From Hippophae tibetana (Eukaryota > Streptophyta > Magnoliopsida > Rosales > Elaeagnaceae), in assembly GCA_037013495.1 (NCBI GenBank), contig CM072803.1:16575501-16639500 (forward strand): 64,000 nt of DNA. The letters are read 5' to 3'. The position numbers and the translations under genes were made by a program. Shown here piece by piece: positions 37,570 to 47,169 of this stretch; position 1 is the stretch's first letter, and every line of letters starts with the position of its first letter. A model generated the notes under the pieces. It had not been told where the DNA came from and ran no database searches. It was given only the letters and a program-made list of their open reading frames with translations.

Positions 37570-37761
37570 ATAAATGAAGGTGTCGTCTTGGAGTTTCCGA
37601 AACTATACACAGTGATCAAACTGACTGCGTGTGTACTTCTGCTCTCTGATGAAGCTATCAAAGTGCTTGTACCATTTTCACGGTGATTGCTTCAAACCGT
37701 AAATTGACTTGCTCAGCTTGCAAGCCCAATTCTCTCGTCCTAAAATTTTGAAGTCATCTGG

Positions 37762-38118
37762 TTAAGACATGTAGATTTCTTCGTTCAAAATACTATGGAG
37801 AAAATCTGTTTTGACATCGAGTTGAGTTAACTCGAGATCAAACTGTGCTACCAAAGCCAATATTATCCGAATAGATGAATAATTCCAATCTTCATTTAAA
37901 TAATCTCCTGGCCTGGTCTCCAAGGTTATATTAGATCTTTCCCGAAACAATAGATTTAATACCTCACATTGCCACATGCCAAAGTTATTGGTGCCGTCGA
38001 ATTTCTCTACCTCAAACTGTGTGTTGGACAACATAGTTCTTCGAGTAGAACAACTTGGCTTGGCATAAATTCTATGGTCAACTTGTTCACCTTCTTCGAT
38101 CTCTATTTTATCAGCCAT
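37762..38118 (-). pseudogene. Copia-D fused ORF: gag N-terminus joined in frame to RT
   Basis: The 118-codon open frame begins as a copia gag ('NTQFEVEKFDGTNNFGMWQ', residues 31-49) and ends as the RT block 'SSIRIILALVAQFDLELTQL' and 'DVKTDFLH'. The junction lies near residues 60-75. In a complete element these two parts are separated by the rest of gag, protease and integrase, so a deletion of roughly 2.5-3 kb is implied. The frame survives the junction, then stops before the YVDD region. Confidence 0.85.
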
Positions 38119-38448
38119 AAGTACAAACAGATAACAAAATTTTTGTAGTTATAACTTAAAATAGTGTTTTTCCAAATTTTATACCTTATTTGAAAAAAAC
38201 GGAGTCCGTATTTGAATCCAGAATAGTCCAATTAGCTAGTAATAGATCCAACTCAGCTGAAAACGGATGAAAAACGGACCAACTCGGTCCAACTCAGTGA
38301 ATTGACTCAGTTTTTGGCAGCAGAACTATGGTGGCTTTTGCTGGTGATTCTTACTTCCGATTTGAGATATTCTTTCACTGTTGCATTCATCTCGTCGAGA
38401 TCTTCGATTTGATATATAATACTGCTATATTTGGCTCTGATACCAATT

Positions 38449-38902
38449 TATTATGGCGAAAGCAATAAATAGCGGTATATAAATATATCAAAGCGGTAGA
38501 AGAACACAAAATTTACGTGATTCGGCAATTCGTCTAGGTCCACGTGAGCCAGCAGATATTATTTGAATTGAGTATGAAATATATACAATACAGATATAGA
38601 TTTTATCACTAATAATATCTCTCAAATATTTCCACAAACTTATAGAACTCTCAAACTTATTAAGTACTTTCTCTTTTTGAGTTTGTTTATGTTCTCTCTG
38701 TTTTTTTCTGATTTTTGCCTTGTTTTTCAATGCATGAACTCTTTCTTATTTATAGATGAAGCAAGGCTCTTTTTTTCTAAATTGTGTTATAATTTAATGC
38801 TTAAATTAGGTCATTAATTCCTTTAAATTATGCTACTAATCTTCATAAATCATGTCACAAATTAGGCTACGGATTTATTACTTTTAGAACCAATATTCAA
38901 CC
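38449..38902 (-). repeat. Copia-D 5' LTR (454 bp)
   Basis: Partner of 36067-36536. Differences are scattered substitutions and a few short indels, so the insertion is not recent. Confidence 0.9.
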
Positions 38903-41075
38903 TCTTACTACTCACGTGAACAAAAAATTCAAATTTGTTAATAATAATGTAAATTTGATTAACTTATTGAGCAACCCCATTGATCAGTAGAAAAAAAGCT
39001 GCTTCAACAGCTTATTGTTAAGTAGTACAAGTAGCTCTATCTTTTTATCATTCCTCAATGATAACAATTGTTTTGGAGTCTGGACCAGCTTTTTTTTCTT
39101 TGGCAATAGAATTAGTCTAACTTATTAGGCAATATGGACTTAGCTTCTGGCTTCTGTTGGCAATCTCTTTGCTCAACTAGCCCATGATAAAGAAGAAGAC
39201 AAGAAGGAATTGCATATGATGGATGACATATACAAATGTGTATCGTTTTTTCTTGATATATATTCTAATGATAGAGGCACTCACTCTGGAGCTAAATACC
39301 CTGTGGTTCCCAGTACACGTGTAGAAATCTGACCGTTGATTTTATCTGAACCAGTCTTGGCCAATCCAAAATCTGACACTTTTGCACGCAAGTTTTGATC
39401 AAGTAGAACATTGGTGCACTTGACATCTCTATGGATGACAGGTGGGATAGTATGTTCATGAAGGAACTCAAGGGCCCTAGCACAATCAAGGGCTATTCTC
39501 AATCTTGTCACCCAATCCAACGGCTGTTTTTGATTGTGAAGGTGGTGTCGTAGAGAACCATTAGACACGAATTCAAATATGAGAAGCCTATGATGTTGGT
39601 CAGCACAGTAACCAAGTAATCCCACTAGATAAGGAAAGTTAAATCTGCTTAGTAAGTCCACCTAAAATAATCAGACAAACAATAAATACGTATGACAAAA
39701 CAGAGCTAGCTAGCTTCTTGTCATATCCATGTGCAAGAATTTAAATGGAATGAGAAAATTGACTTTACAATTAAGAAACCTTTGTTTGTATCCGGATTTC
39801 ATGCTCCGAGATGTTCTTTTATTAAATACAACTTAAATCGTGAATGAGAAAAATAGCTTAAACTTTGTTTGCATCCGGATTTGATCATGCTCCAAAATGT
39901 TCTTTTATTAAAAACAACATAAATGAGAACAAATCGCTTAACAATCCCACAATTCTCTCACTCCTATTTATATTTTACATCTATCTTTATCTATATTCAA
40001 GGCCTGGAATACTGTAAAAATTCTCCATATAACCCAAATGCTAAAGTATAATATCAAATAAGGAAAAATATAAAGGGAAAGAGCAAATAGAAACAAAAGA
40101 TAATAAATGAATTCACACACCTCAACCCTGAAAGCACGCTCTCCTTGCTTCCCAACCCTATTCAACATGTTAACTGCAGCCAATGTCCCATCACTAAGGA
40201 CACGTCTATACACTATCTCAACACTTCCCCTTCCAATAACATTTGCTTCATTAAATCCACCAGTAGCCACCTCAAGTTCTTTATACGTGAACACCTGAAC
40301 TCCTCTGTTTCTCTGTGTTTGTGTCCTCCCCAAATGACCTCCATATAGACAATCAACTTTCATATCTGTCATTATTTAAATTATTCAGATCATATTTTTC
40401 AATACAATTTGGAAAAACTAGAAGACGAAAAGGAAAACATAACTGGGTAATAATAATGTATGTTACTTGGATTGTTCCTTTTTTGTGAAGTAAACATATC
40501 CAAGTAATATGATATTGGTATGGGTGTGGGTAATAAGACACGCTATAATCTGGTGTAAATTTACATTAAATTGAGAAACATGGACATTCAGATACGTATG
40601 CAAATATTTACAACTCTGGCATGCTACAGAGTCTGTGTAACATTGTTAATAAAGAGCGTTTCCATTTAGCATTTTCATTTCGTCAATTCTTAAAACAGGT
40701 GGTGTGAGATACCGAAGTGATACCGAAAACTGAAAAATTGGGTTTTTACCTGGACTAGAAGTTATGTTCATAGCAGTTTGAGCTATGAACCTGTTATTTG
40801 TATTCTTCATGCTATCATTTTCGTTGTAGATGGCCTTGTTTTTGTAGGATTTAAGTCGTCGACAGATCAGAATGATCAAACAAATGACAAGAAAGAGAAT
40901 TAAGGAAACAATGGATATGATAATGATGGGTTTTGAAGGAAGAAGAAGTTCATGGTGTTAATGGTGGATTTGCTTTAGAAAATGGGAATGATGATGCTTC
41001 TGGGTATGGTTTTGTGGTAAAGAACCACGTGGCTCTACTGGTGTAATAGTGATGTTCATTTTCATAAGCACAAGT

Positions 41076-41250
41076 TGCTAGGAAAAAAAAGAAGAAAATT
41101 CATTGTTTTTTTTCTTATGTCATGTGGCTTGTTTTCATTGGTTTATAATTGTATATATAAGAGTATTTTTGTATTTTTTGTATTAAGAGAAATATACGGA
41201 TTGTTATTTTTTCTTTTCATTTTCCTTTTCTTTTTCTCTCTTTCGTAATA
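41076..41250 (+). repeat. Copia-E 5' LTR
   Basis: From about 41100 the sequence matches the 3' LTR with only a handful of differences ('gtcatg' for 'gccatg', 'attaag' for 'attgag'). Contains a TATA-like 'tatatataagagta' at about 41152. The outer 25 bp differ from the 3' LTR, so the start at 41076 is approximate. Confidence 0.85.
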
Positions 41251-41317
41251 TGGTATCAGAGCAAATTTTTTCGCTCTCGCTGATCTTTCTTTCTTCTTGA
41301 TTCTTGATTGTTCTTCA

Positions 41318-43156
41318 ATGGCTCGTGGAGGAGGAGCTCGTGGAGGTAATAGTGGAGGCAATTGGAGCAATGAAAATTCTTTCTCGGTTTTGGATAATAT
41401 TGATCGTATTCACGAAGATTCCAACATTTCTTTCTATCTCGGAAATGGAGATCATCCAGGGCTTGGCTTGGTTTCGAATCCTCTAACAAGTAGTAATTAC
41501 AATTCTTGGCATCGATCTATGATTATAGCTCTTATTGCTAAAAACAAGTTTGGATTTGTTGATGGATCTATTGTTAAACCAAAAATTGGGGATAATTTGT
41601 ATCATTTTTGGTCTCGTTGTAACAACATGGTTATGTCGTGGATTTTGAATGCTGTTTGCAAAGACATAGCAGATAGTATTATGTATATTCATGATGATCG
41701 AAGTATGTGGATTGATCTTCATGATCGGTTCAATCAGAGCAATGGTCCTAGAATTTTTCAACTAAAGCAACAAATTCACGCACTCACACAGGGTTCTAAT
41801 GATGTTAGTGCTTATTTTACCAAACTAAAGATTTTTTGGGATGAATTACGTGATTTTAGACCTGCACCAGTATGTAATTGTGGAGGAATGAAAAGTTTGA
41901 CAGATTATCAACATGAAGACTATGTTTTACAATTTCTTATGGGTTTGAATGAGTCTTTCAGTCAGATCCGGGCTCAAATTCTGATGAGTGATTCATTGCC
42001 TCCGATTAACAAAGTTTTTTATCTGGTCATACAAGAAGAAAGACAACGATCTATGCATTTTTCTAGTTCATCTCTGCCTCCTATTTCAACATCTTATGGA
42101 GTTGCTAGTAGCAATTACAGTGCTTATAAGGGAAAGAAGGACAAACCGGTCTGTACACACTGTGGTTTCTCTGGTCACACAGTGGATAAATGTTACAAAA
42201 TTCATGGATATCTTCCTGGTTTTAAACCAAAAGGCCGTTCTGGAGATTTTTCCAAGGGCCAAACAAGTAGTCATCCAGGGTATTCCAATCTGACAAGTTC
42301 TTCAAAGCCCCTAGCTAATCAGACTTCTTTTGTTGCTGAAACTCAAGTTAATCCAGAGAATCACCAGAATTTCAATAACAATACTTCTCCTTTGCATGCT
42401 TTGACTGCTAATGATTGTCAACATTTGATATCTCTATTAAGTACTCAGATGCAGGGGATCTCTCAGGATACTAAAGAACAGCAGCCTATAGTGTCAAACT
42501 TCACTGGTATTTCTTCTCTTATATCAACTAATGTTTATATTATTGACTCAGGTGCTACTCATCATGTTTGTCATGATTTGAGTTTGTTTGATTCTTTTGA
42601 TAACAACTATACTTCTACCTTTGTGCTTCTGCCTACTGGACATTCTGCCCCCATTTCTAAGATAGGCTCTGTTCGGTTATCGCCTTCCTTAGTTTTATCT
42701 AAAGTGCTCTATGTTCCTTCTTTCAGATACAACTTATTATCTGTTAGTTCACTCATAAAGAGCCTCTCATGTTCTTTAATTTTTCATGATGGTGGCTGTG
42801 TGATTCAGGATACTCAGGGCATGAAAATTGGGACGAGTAAAAGAGTGGGGCATCTCTACCATCTTAGTGTTTCAGCTTTGTATCAACCTAGTTCTAACTC
42901 TGTTGTTGCTTGTAATGCTTCCTCTGTTTTGTCCACTGAGATGTTATGGCATTATCGTCTAGGACATCCTTCTTGTTTGATTTCTCAGCATAAGGATAAG
43001 ATTCTTTTTTTTTCAATTTTAGAGCTGAAAAAAGGCCTCTTTGTACTGTTTGTCCTCTTGCAAAGCAAAGACGTTTGTCGTTTACTTCTAATAATAAACT
43101 TTCAGCTTTACCTTTTGATCTCATTCATGTTGATGTATGGGGTCCATTTCGAGTAA
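41318..43156 (+). CDS. Copia-E gag, protease and pre-integrase part of gag-pol
   Basis: Begins at the Met at 41318. Gag: 'NPLTSSNYNSWHRSM' and 'FQLKQQIHALTQGSNDVSAY'. The zinc knuckle 'CTHCGFSGHTVDKC' (CX2CX4HX4C) lies at about 42150-42195 and is followed by 'YKIHGYLPGF'. Protease active site 'IDSGATHHVC' lies at about 42541-42570. Pre-integrase 'WHYRLGHPS' lies at 42948. The frame is lost at a run of nine T at 43005-43013; the 40 or so residues read after that are out of frame. Reading resumes in the next frame with 'CTVCPLAKQRR'. Confidence 0.92.
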   Translation: MARGGGARGGNSGGNWSNENSFSVLDNIDRIHEDSNISFYLGNGDHPGLGLVSNPLTSSNYNSWHRSMIIALIAKNKFGFVDGSIVKPKIGDNLYHFWSRCNNMVMSWILNAVCKDIADSIMYIHDDRSMWIDLHDRFNQSNGPRIFQLKQQIHALTQGSNDVSAYFTKLKIFWDELRDFRPAPVCNCGGMKSLTDYQHEDYVLQFLMGLNESFSQIRAQILMSDSLPPINKVFYLVIQEERQRSMHFSSSSLPPISTSYGVASSNYSAYKGKKDKPVCTHCGFSGHTVDKCYKIHGYLPGFKPKGRSGDFSKGQTSSHPGYSNLTSSSKPLANQTSFVAETQVNPENHQNFNNNTSPLHALTANDCQHLISLLSTQMQGISQDTKEQQPIVSNFTGISSLISTNVYIIDSGATHHVCHDLSLFDSFDNNYTSTFVLLPTGHSAPISKIGSVRLSPSLVLSKVLYVPSFRYNLLSVSSLIKSLSCSLIFHDGGCVIQDTQGMKIGTSKRVGHLYHLSVSALYQPSSNSVVACNASSVLSTEMLWHYRLGHPSCLISQHKDKILFFSILELKKGLFVLFVLLQSKDVCRLLLIINFQLYLLISFMLMYGVHFE

Positions 43157-45759
43157 TATCTAACGAAGGTTTTCGATATTTTTTAACCATTGTTGATGAT
43201 GCTTCAAGATATACTTGGGTTTTCCTTTTACATACTAAAGCTGAGGCTCAGAAGATTATTCCAAATTTCTTTATATTGATTCAGACCCAATATGGGAAGC
43301 ATATCAAAGGAGTTCGTTCAGACAATGCTAAGGAATTGGATCTGACTCATTTCTACAACTCTAAAGGGGTTGTTCATTATCGATCTTGTGTTGAAAGGCC
43401 GCAACAAAACTCAGTTGTTGAGCGTAAACATCAGCATCTACTTAATATTGCTTGTGCTCTTCTGTTTCAGTCAGGTATTCCTCTCTCTTATTGGTGTGAT
43501 ACTGTTTTGACTGCTGCTCACCTTATGAATAGGCTGTCATCCCCTGTTCTAAGCTCTAAAACTCCATTTGAAGTGCTGAATAATAAGTTTCCTTCTTATG
43601 ATCACTTGTGCTCTTTTGGTTGTCTATGCTATGCTTCTACTTTGTTGAGTAAATGTGACAAGTTTTCTCCTAGATCTAGAGCTTGTATTCTTATTGGTTA
43701 TCCTTTTGGGATGAAAGCCTATAAGCTGCTGGATTTAGAGAGTAATAAGACTTTTGCTTCTCGTGATGTTGTGTTTCATGAGACCATTTTTCCTCTAGTT
43801 GGCAAGAGTTCCTCTACTGATATTGGTGCCTTATTCTCCAACAATGTTCTTCCTTTGTCTGTTCTTGACAATATTTCTCCTTGTTCTGAGCCGACTGATG
43901 TTTCTGATATTGTGCATCCTGTTGTTCCTACTGCTTCTTCTGATTTAGTCTCTCCTATGGCTATTTCTGTTCCACTTTCTACTAGACCACAACGTTGTGT
44001 TAAAACGCCAAACTATTTGCAGGCTTATCATTGTGGGTCTTTTCTTCATGATTCTCTTGTCAATCATCATTCTACTCAGCATCCTATTTCTAATTTTCTC
44101 TGTTATGACAAGATCAAAGGGGATTTTAAGGCGGCAGTTATGTCCATCTCTAACACACCTGAGCCTCAATTTTTCTCTCAAGCTTCTGGTATTCCTGAAT
44201 GGGATAAAGCTATGGCTGATGAGTTACACGCCTTAGCACTCAATAATACATGGTCTATTGTCTCTTTACCTGCTGAACATCACGCCATTGGTTGTAAGTG
44301 GGTGTATAAAGTCAAGTTTCAGGCTGATGGGACTGTCGAAAGATACAAAGCGCAACTTGTTGCAAAAGGGTATAATCAGCAAGATGGAGTTGATTATTTT
44401 GATACCTTTGCTCCTGTAGTAAAGCTTGTTACTGTCAAGCTTTTACTTGTTTTAGCTTCAATCCATGGTTGGTATTTACATCAATTGGATGTTAATAATG
44501 CTTTTTTGCATGGTGACCTTTCTGAAGAAGTATATATGACTATTCCTCAAGGTTATAGTCATAAGGGGGAGAAACAATTACCTCCTAATGCTGTTTGCAA
44601 ACTCAACAAGTCCTTGTATGGTTTAAAACAAGCATCAAGGCAATGGTATGCAAAATTTTCTAGTGCCTTGATTGAAGAAGGCTTTCGTCAGTCAGCAACT
44701 GATCATTCTTTCTTTATCAGCAACAAGGGGTCAGTTTTCATGGTTATTCTTGTCTATGTTGATGACATTATTATAGCCAGCAGTGATGATGTGGTTGTTC
44801 AACACTTGAAGAGTAAGATTAATGCTAGATTCAAGTTGAAAGATCTTGGAACTTTGCGTTACTTTCTTGGTTTAGAAGTGGGCAGAACAGAGAGGGGCAT
44901 ATCGGTTTCACAAAGGTCTTATGCATTGCAACTTTTGGCTGACACAGGATACCTAGGTTGTAAACCAGCGGTTACACCTATGGAACCAAATCTGAAATTA
45001 AGTCAAGATGAAGGGGATTTATTGCCTGATGCTTCTCTTTATAGGAGGTTAATTGGGAAGTTATTATACCTCACCATCACTAGGCCAGATCTATCATATG
45101 TTGTTAATAGACTTAGCCAATTCTTGTCTCAACCAATACTTTCTCACTTCAAAGCTGTGCAAAGAGTTTTGCAATATGTGAAAAGGACTCCTGGACAAGG
45201 TCTTTTTCTTCCTTCTAAGTCTGAAGTAGAACTTAGAGCTTATGCTGAAAGTGATCTATCTACAACAACTGAAGTTCAATTCAAAGTTTTCTCTGATGCT
45301 GATTGGGCTGGTTGTGCTGACAGTAGACGTTCCATATCAGGTTATTGTGTATTTTTAGGAGACTCGTTGATCTCCTGGAAGTCTAAGAAACAAACTATAG
45401 TCTCTCGGTCTTCAGTAGAGGCTGAGTACAGGTCCATGGCTAATTCCACTTGTGAGCTGACTTGGTTGTTGTCATTGTTGAAAGAGTTTGGGGTAAGTCA
45501 TTCTAGGACTGCCTTGCTATATTGTGATAATCAAGCTGCTTTACACATTGCAGTGAATCCTGTTTTCCATGAGCGAACAAAACACATCGAGATAGATTGT
45601 CATTTGGTTCGTGATAAAATTCAGGAAGGAGTTTTGAAGACCTTACATGTTTCTACTCGGAATCAGTTGGCTGATATATTCACTAAGGCTCTTCATCCTT
45701 CCATTTTCAAAAGTTTGCTGGACAAGATGGGACTGATTAACATCTATTCTCCATCTTGA
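43075..45759 (+). CDS. Copia-E integrase, reverse transcriptase and RNase H
   Basis: The integrase core has its acidic triad in 'HVDVWGPF', 'RSDNAKEL' and 'NSVVERKH'. RT: 'KWVYKVKFQADGTVERYKA', 'LHQLDVNNAFLHGDL', 'YVDDIIIAS' (about 44755-44781) and 'LKDLGTLRYFLGLEV'. RNase H: 'FSDADWAGCADSRRSISGY', 'SSVEAEYRSMA', 'YCDNQAALHIA', ending 'LADIFTKAL'. All 894 codons are open. The listed start is only the first Met after the frameshift; in the parent element this would be read as part of one gag-pol polyprotein. Confidence 0.93.
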   Translation: MSFTSNNKLSALPFDLIHVDVWGPFRVISNEGFRYFLTIVDDASRYTWVFLLHTKAEAQKIIPNFFILIQTQYGKHIKGVRSDNAKELDLTHFYNSKGVVHYRSCVERPQQNSVVERKHQHLLNIACALLFQSGIPLSYWCDTVLTAAHLMNRLSSPVLSSKTPFEVLNNKFPSYDHLCSFGCLCYASTLLSKCDKFSPRSRACILIGYPFGMKAYKLLDLESNKTFASRDVVFHETIFPLVGKSSSTDIGALFSNNVLPLSVLDNISPCSEPTDVSDIVHPVVPTASSDLVSPMAISVPLSTRPQRCVKTPNYLQAYHCGSFLHDSLVNHHSTQHPISNFLCYDKIKGDFKAAVMSISNTPEPQFFSQASGIPEWDKAMADELHALALNNTWSIVSLPAEHHAIGCKWVYKVKFQADGTVERYKAQLVAKGYNQQDGVDYFDTFAPVVKLVTVKLLLVLASIHGWYLHQLDVNNAFLHGDLSEEVYMTIPQGYSHKGEKQLPPNAVCKLNKSLYGLKQASRQWYAKFSSALIEEGFRQSATDHSFFISNKGSVFMVILVYVDDIIIASSDDVVVQHLKSKINARFKLKDLGTLRYFLGLEVGRTERGISVSQRSYALQLLADTGYLGCKPAVTPMEPNLKLSQDEGDLLPDASLYRRLIGKLLYLTITRPDLSYVVNRLSQFLSQPILSHFKAVQRVLQYVKRTPGQGLFLPSKSEVELRAYAESDLSTTTEVQFKVFSDADWAGCADSRRSISGYCVFLGDSLISWKSKKQTIVSRSSVEAEYRSMANSTCELTWLLSLLKEFGVSHSRTALLYCDNQAALHIAVNPVFHERTKHIEIDCHLVRDKIQEGVLKTLHVSTRNQLADIFTKALHPSIFKSLLDKMGLINIYSPS

Positions 45760-45766
45760 GAGGGAG

Positions 45767-45926
45767 TGTTAGAATATATTTTTTTCTGTTATGCCATGTG
45801 GCTTGTTTTCATTGGTTTATAATTGTATATATAAGAGTATTTTTGTATTTTTTGTATTGAGAGAAATATACGGATTGTTATTTTTTCTTTTCATTTTCCT
45901 TTTATTTTTCTCTCTTTCGTAATACA
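45767..45926 (+). repeat. Copia-E 3' LTR (160 bp)
   Basis: Begins TGTTAGAATATATT just after the polypurine tract and ends CGTAATACA. Partner of 41076-41250. Confidence 0.9.
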
Positions 45927-46070
45927 TAGGGAGATTGGTATGAAAAATGATGAGGTGAAAGATTTTAACTTTTGTATTTAAGGGCGAGTTTTTCCTTATT
46001 GGGAAGTCCCTCTCTGTTTTGTGATACAACAAATGATTTTAAAGACTTTGTCTCTTGTGTATTTTTTAAG

Positions 46071-46379
46071 ACTTAGAAACACATGTTTAATTTTAAACTC
46101 AAAAATCAGTTTGTGAATTAGAGGATTAATCAGATTTATAAATAGTATTGTTGTTTTATTATTGATCGATATGGTACTTATCATCTCCCCTTGACATCGG
46201 CTAGAGTTCAAATTTACGACACAATGACCGATAGAGGGTAAAGAAGTTGTATATCTCTAATACCAACTTAAAAACCCAAGTCTAACTCTGAACCCAAAAG
46301 TCAGTTTGTGAGTTAGAGGGTTATCCAAATTTATAAACAACATTGTTGTCTTACTCTTAATCCATATGAGATTTTAACA
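46071..46379 (-). mobile_element. TRIM (terminal-repeat retrotransposon in miniature), complete
   Basis: Two terminal repeats of 113 and 114 bp (46071-46183 and 46266-46379) enclose only 82 bp. On the minus strand the right repeat begins TGTTAAAATCTCATATGG and is followed by TGGTATTAGAG (46255-46265), a primer-binding site. The purine tract 'gtcaaggggaga' (46184-46195) precedes the left repeat. Flanks 'ttaag' (46066-46070) and 'ctaag' (46380-46384) match at 4 of 5 bases. No coding capacity. This is the defining structure of a TRIM; the family is not identified. Confidence 0.88.
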
Positions 46380-46384
46380 CTAAG

Positions 46385-47160
46385 GATTTGTCTCTATTTC
46401 TGTACTATAACAACCTTGGAGGCTAAATATTGTGCATTACTTACAACCATGAGGGTCCATACAATTAATTTTTTCTTCCCCTATTTCACAATAAACAAGC
46501 TATTGTACACACAATTTTGGTTCACCCTTATTCTTTTCGTGACTTTATAAAGGAGATGTTATTAGTTGCTCTAAATAAGTTAACGTTGTGCTCGATGCTA
46601 AAGATATTGCAAGTTTTTTTAAGATAAAATGTTAGATAGTGTTTTCAAATTTGTGACTAAAAATGTGAGAATGTTACTTCTGACATCATTGACATTGCAG
46701 GGTGCTTTGACAATTTATATGCAAAGTAGAAAAAATTTGAGAAGTAATACATATGAATCAATAAATTCTACTTAAATGTGGTAATGGTTTACCTAACAAA
46801 TGGCTAGGCTATTGTGATAGCTATACAACCGAAAATTTCATAGCATCTCCTGAGCTTTGAATGCAACTAGAGAAAAATAAATGTATAATCTATTAAGTTG
46901 TTATATTTCTTTTGATCAAAATTTAAAATTTTTTCTTCCCTTAATGGTCTAGTAATAGTATTCATTATTTTCGATTTTACATTACATGTTCGTACAATGT
47001 CAACTACTATTTTATTTTTAAAAAAAGTGGTTACATTTGGTAGGAAAGAATAAAGATTAAATCTTTTAAAGATTCTAATGATAAACTCTAGAACTTCAAG
47101 AACATATGCATTAAACAAATAGCAACAATACCAAGACACCTCTAATTTTAACATAGTTCA
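46385..47160. other. Non-coding region
   Basis: A plus-strand stretch at 46400-46640 faintly recalls copia RNase H ('TTLEAKYCALLTTM', then 'NKQAIVH'), but the match is too weak for a call. The rest shows no signal. Confidence 0.35.
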
Positions 47161-47169
47161 ACATCAATG

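Larger units (their letters stand above)
36067..38902 (-). mobile_element. Copia-D: internally deleted copia element in kinase intron 3
   Basis: LTRs at 36067-36536 and 38449-38902 are plainly alike over their whole length. The primer-binding site TGGTATCAGAGCC (minus strand, about 38433-38445) abuts the right LTR, so the element reads leftwards. Flanks 'tccta' (36062-36066) and 'tctta' (38903-38907) match at 4 of 5 bases, a probable target duplication. The internal part is only 1.9 kb: the start of gag joined to the RT, then RNase H. Protease and integrase are absent, so the element is non-autonomous. Confidence 0.9.
34565..41065 (-). pseudogene. Receptor-like Ser/Thr kinase (PBL7-like), six exons, disrupted
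   Basis: Exons on the minus strand: 41065-40750, 40365-40121, 39661-39285, 35783-35651, 35386-35297, 34720-34565. GT-AG introns and phases agree throughout, giving 438 codons. A membrane segment near residues 42-62 ('IIIISIVSLILFLVICLIIL') is followed by a kinase domain. HRD (264-266), the following 'VKCTNVLL', DFG (284-286), 'GTTGYLAPE' and the subdomain IX block '[16 protein letters not shown]' are intact. Defects: TAA at codon 36 (40958-40960); glycine loop 'GRGSVE' instead of the expected GxGxxG; and Asn171 (40169-40171) where the ATP-anchoring Lys should be. Copia-D sits in intron 3 and Copia-E 10 bp before the ATG. It resembles the plant family annotated as probable kinase PBL7; the exact orthologue is not certain. 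A start after the stop cannot be excluded, but the lysine loss would remain. Confidence 0.85.
41076..45926 (+). mobile_element. Copia-E: nearly intact Ty1/copia retrotransposon
   Basis: LTRs at 41076-41250 and 45767-45926, primer-binding site TGGTATCAGAGC at 41251-41262, polypurine tract 'tgagagggag' at 45757-45766, and one gag-pol split by a single frameshift. Short LTRs and domain order gag, protease, integrase, RT, RNase H suggest the Ale/Retrofit lineage (inference). All catalytic motifs are present. The left LTR holds an extra A/G-rich stretch near its start. No clean five-base target duplication is visible. It lies just upstream of the kinase ATG, pointing away from that gene. Confidence 0.93.

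Noticed and set aside
46400-46640. Possible copia RNase H trace on the plus strand
   Set aside because: Only two short resemblances (TTLEAKY, NKQAIVH) without the catalytic residues in register; too weak to call.
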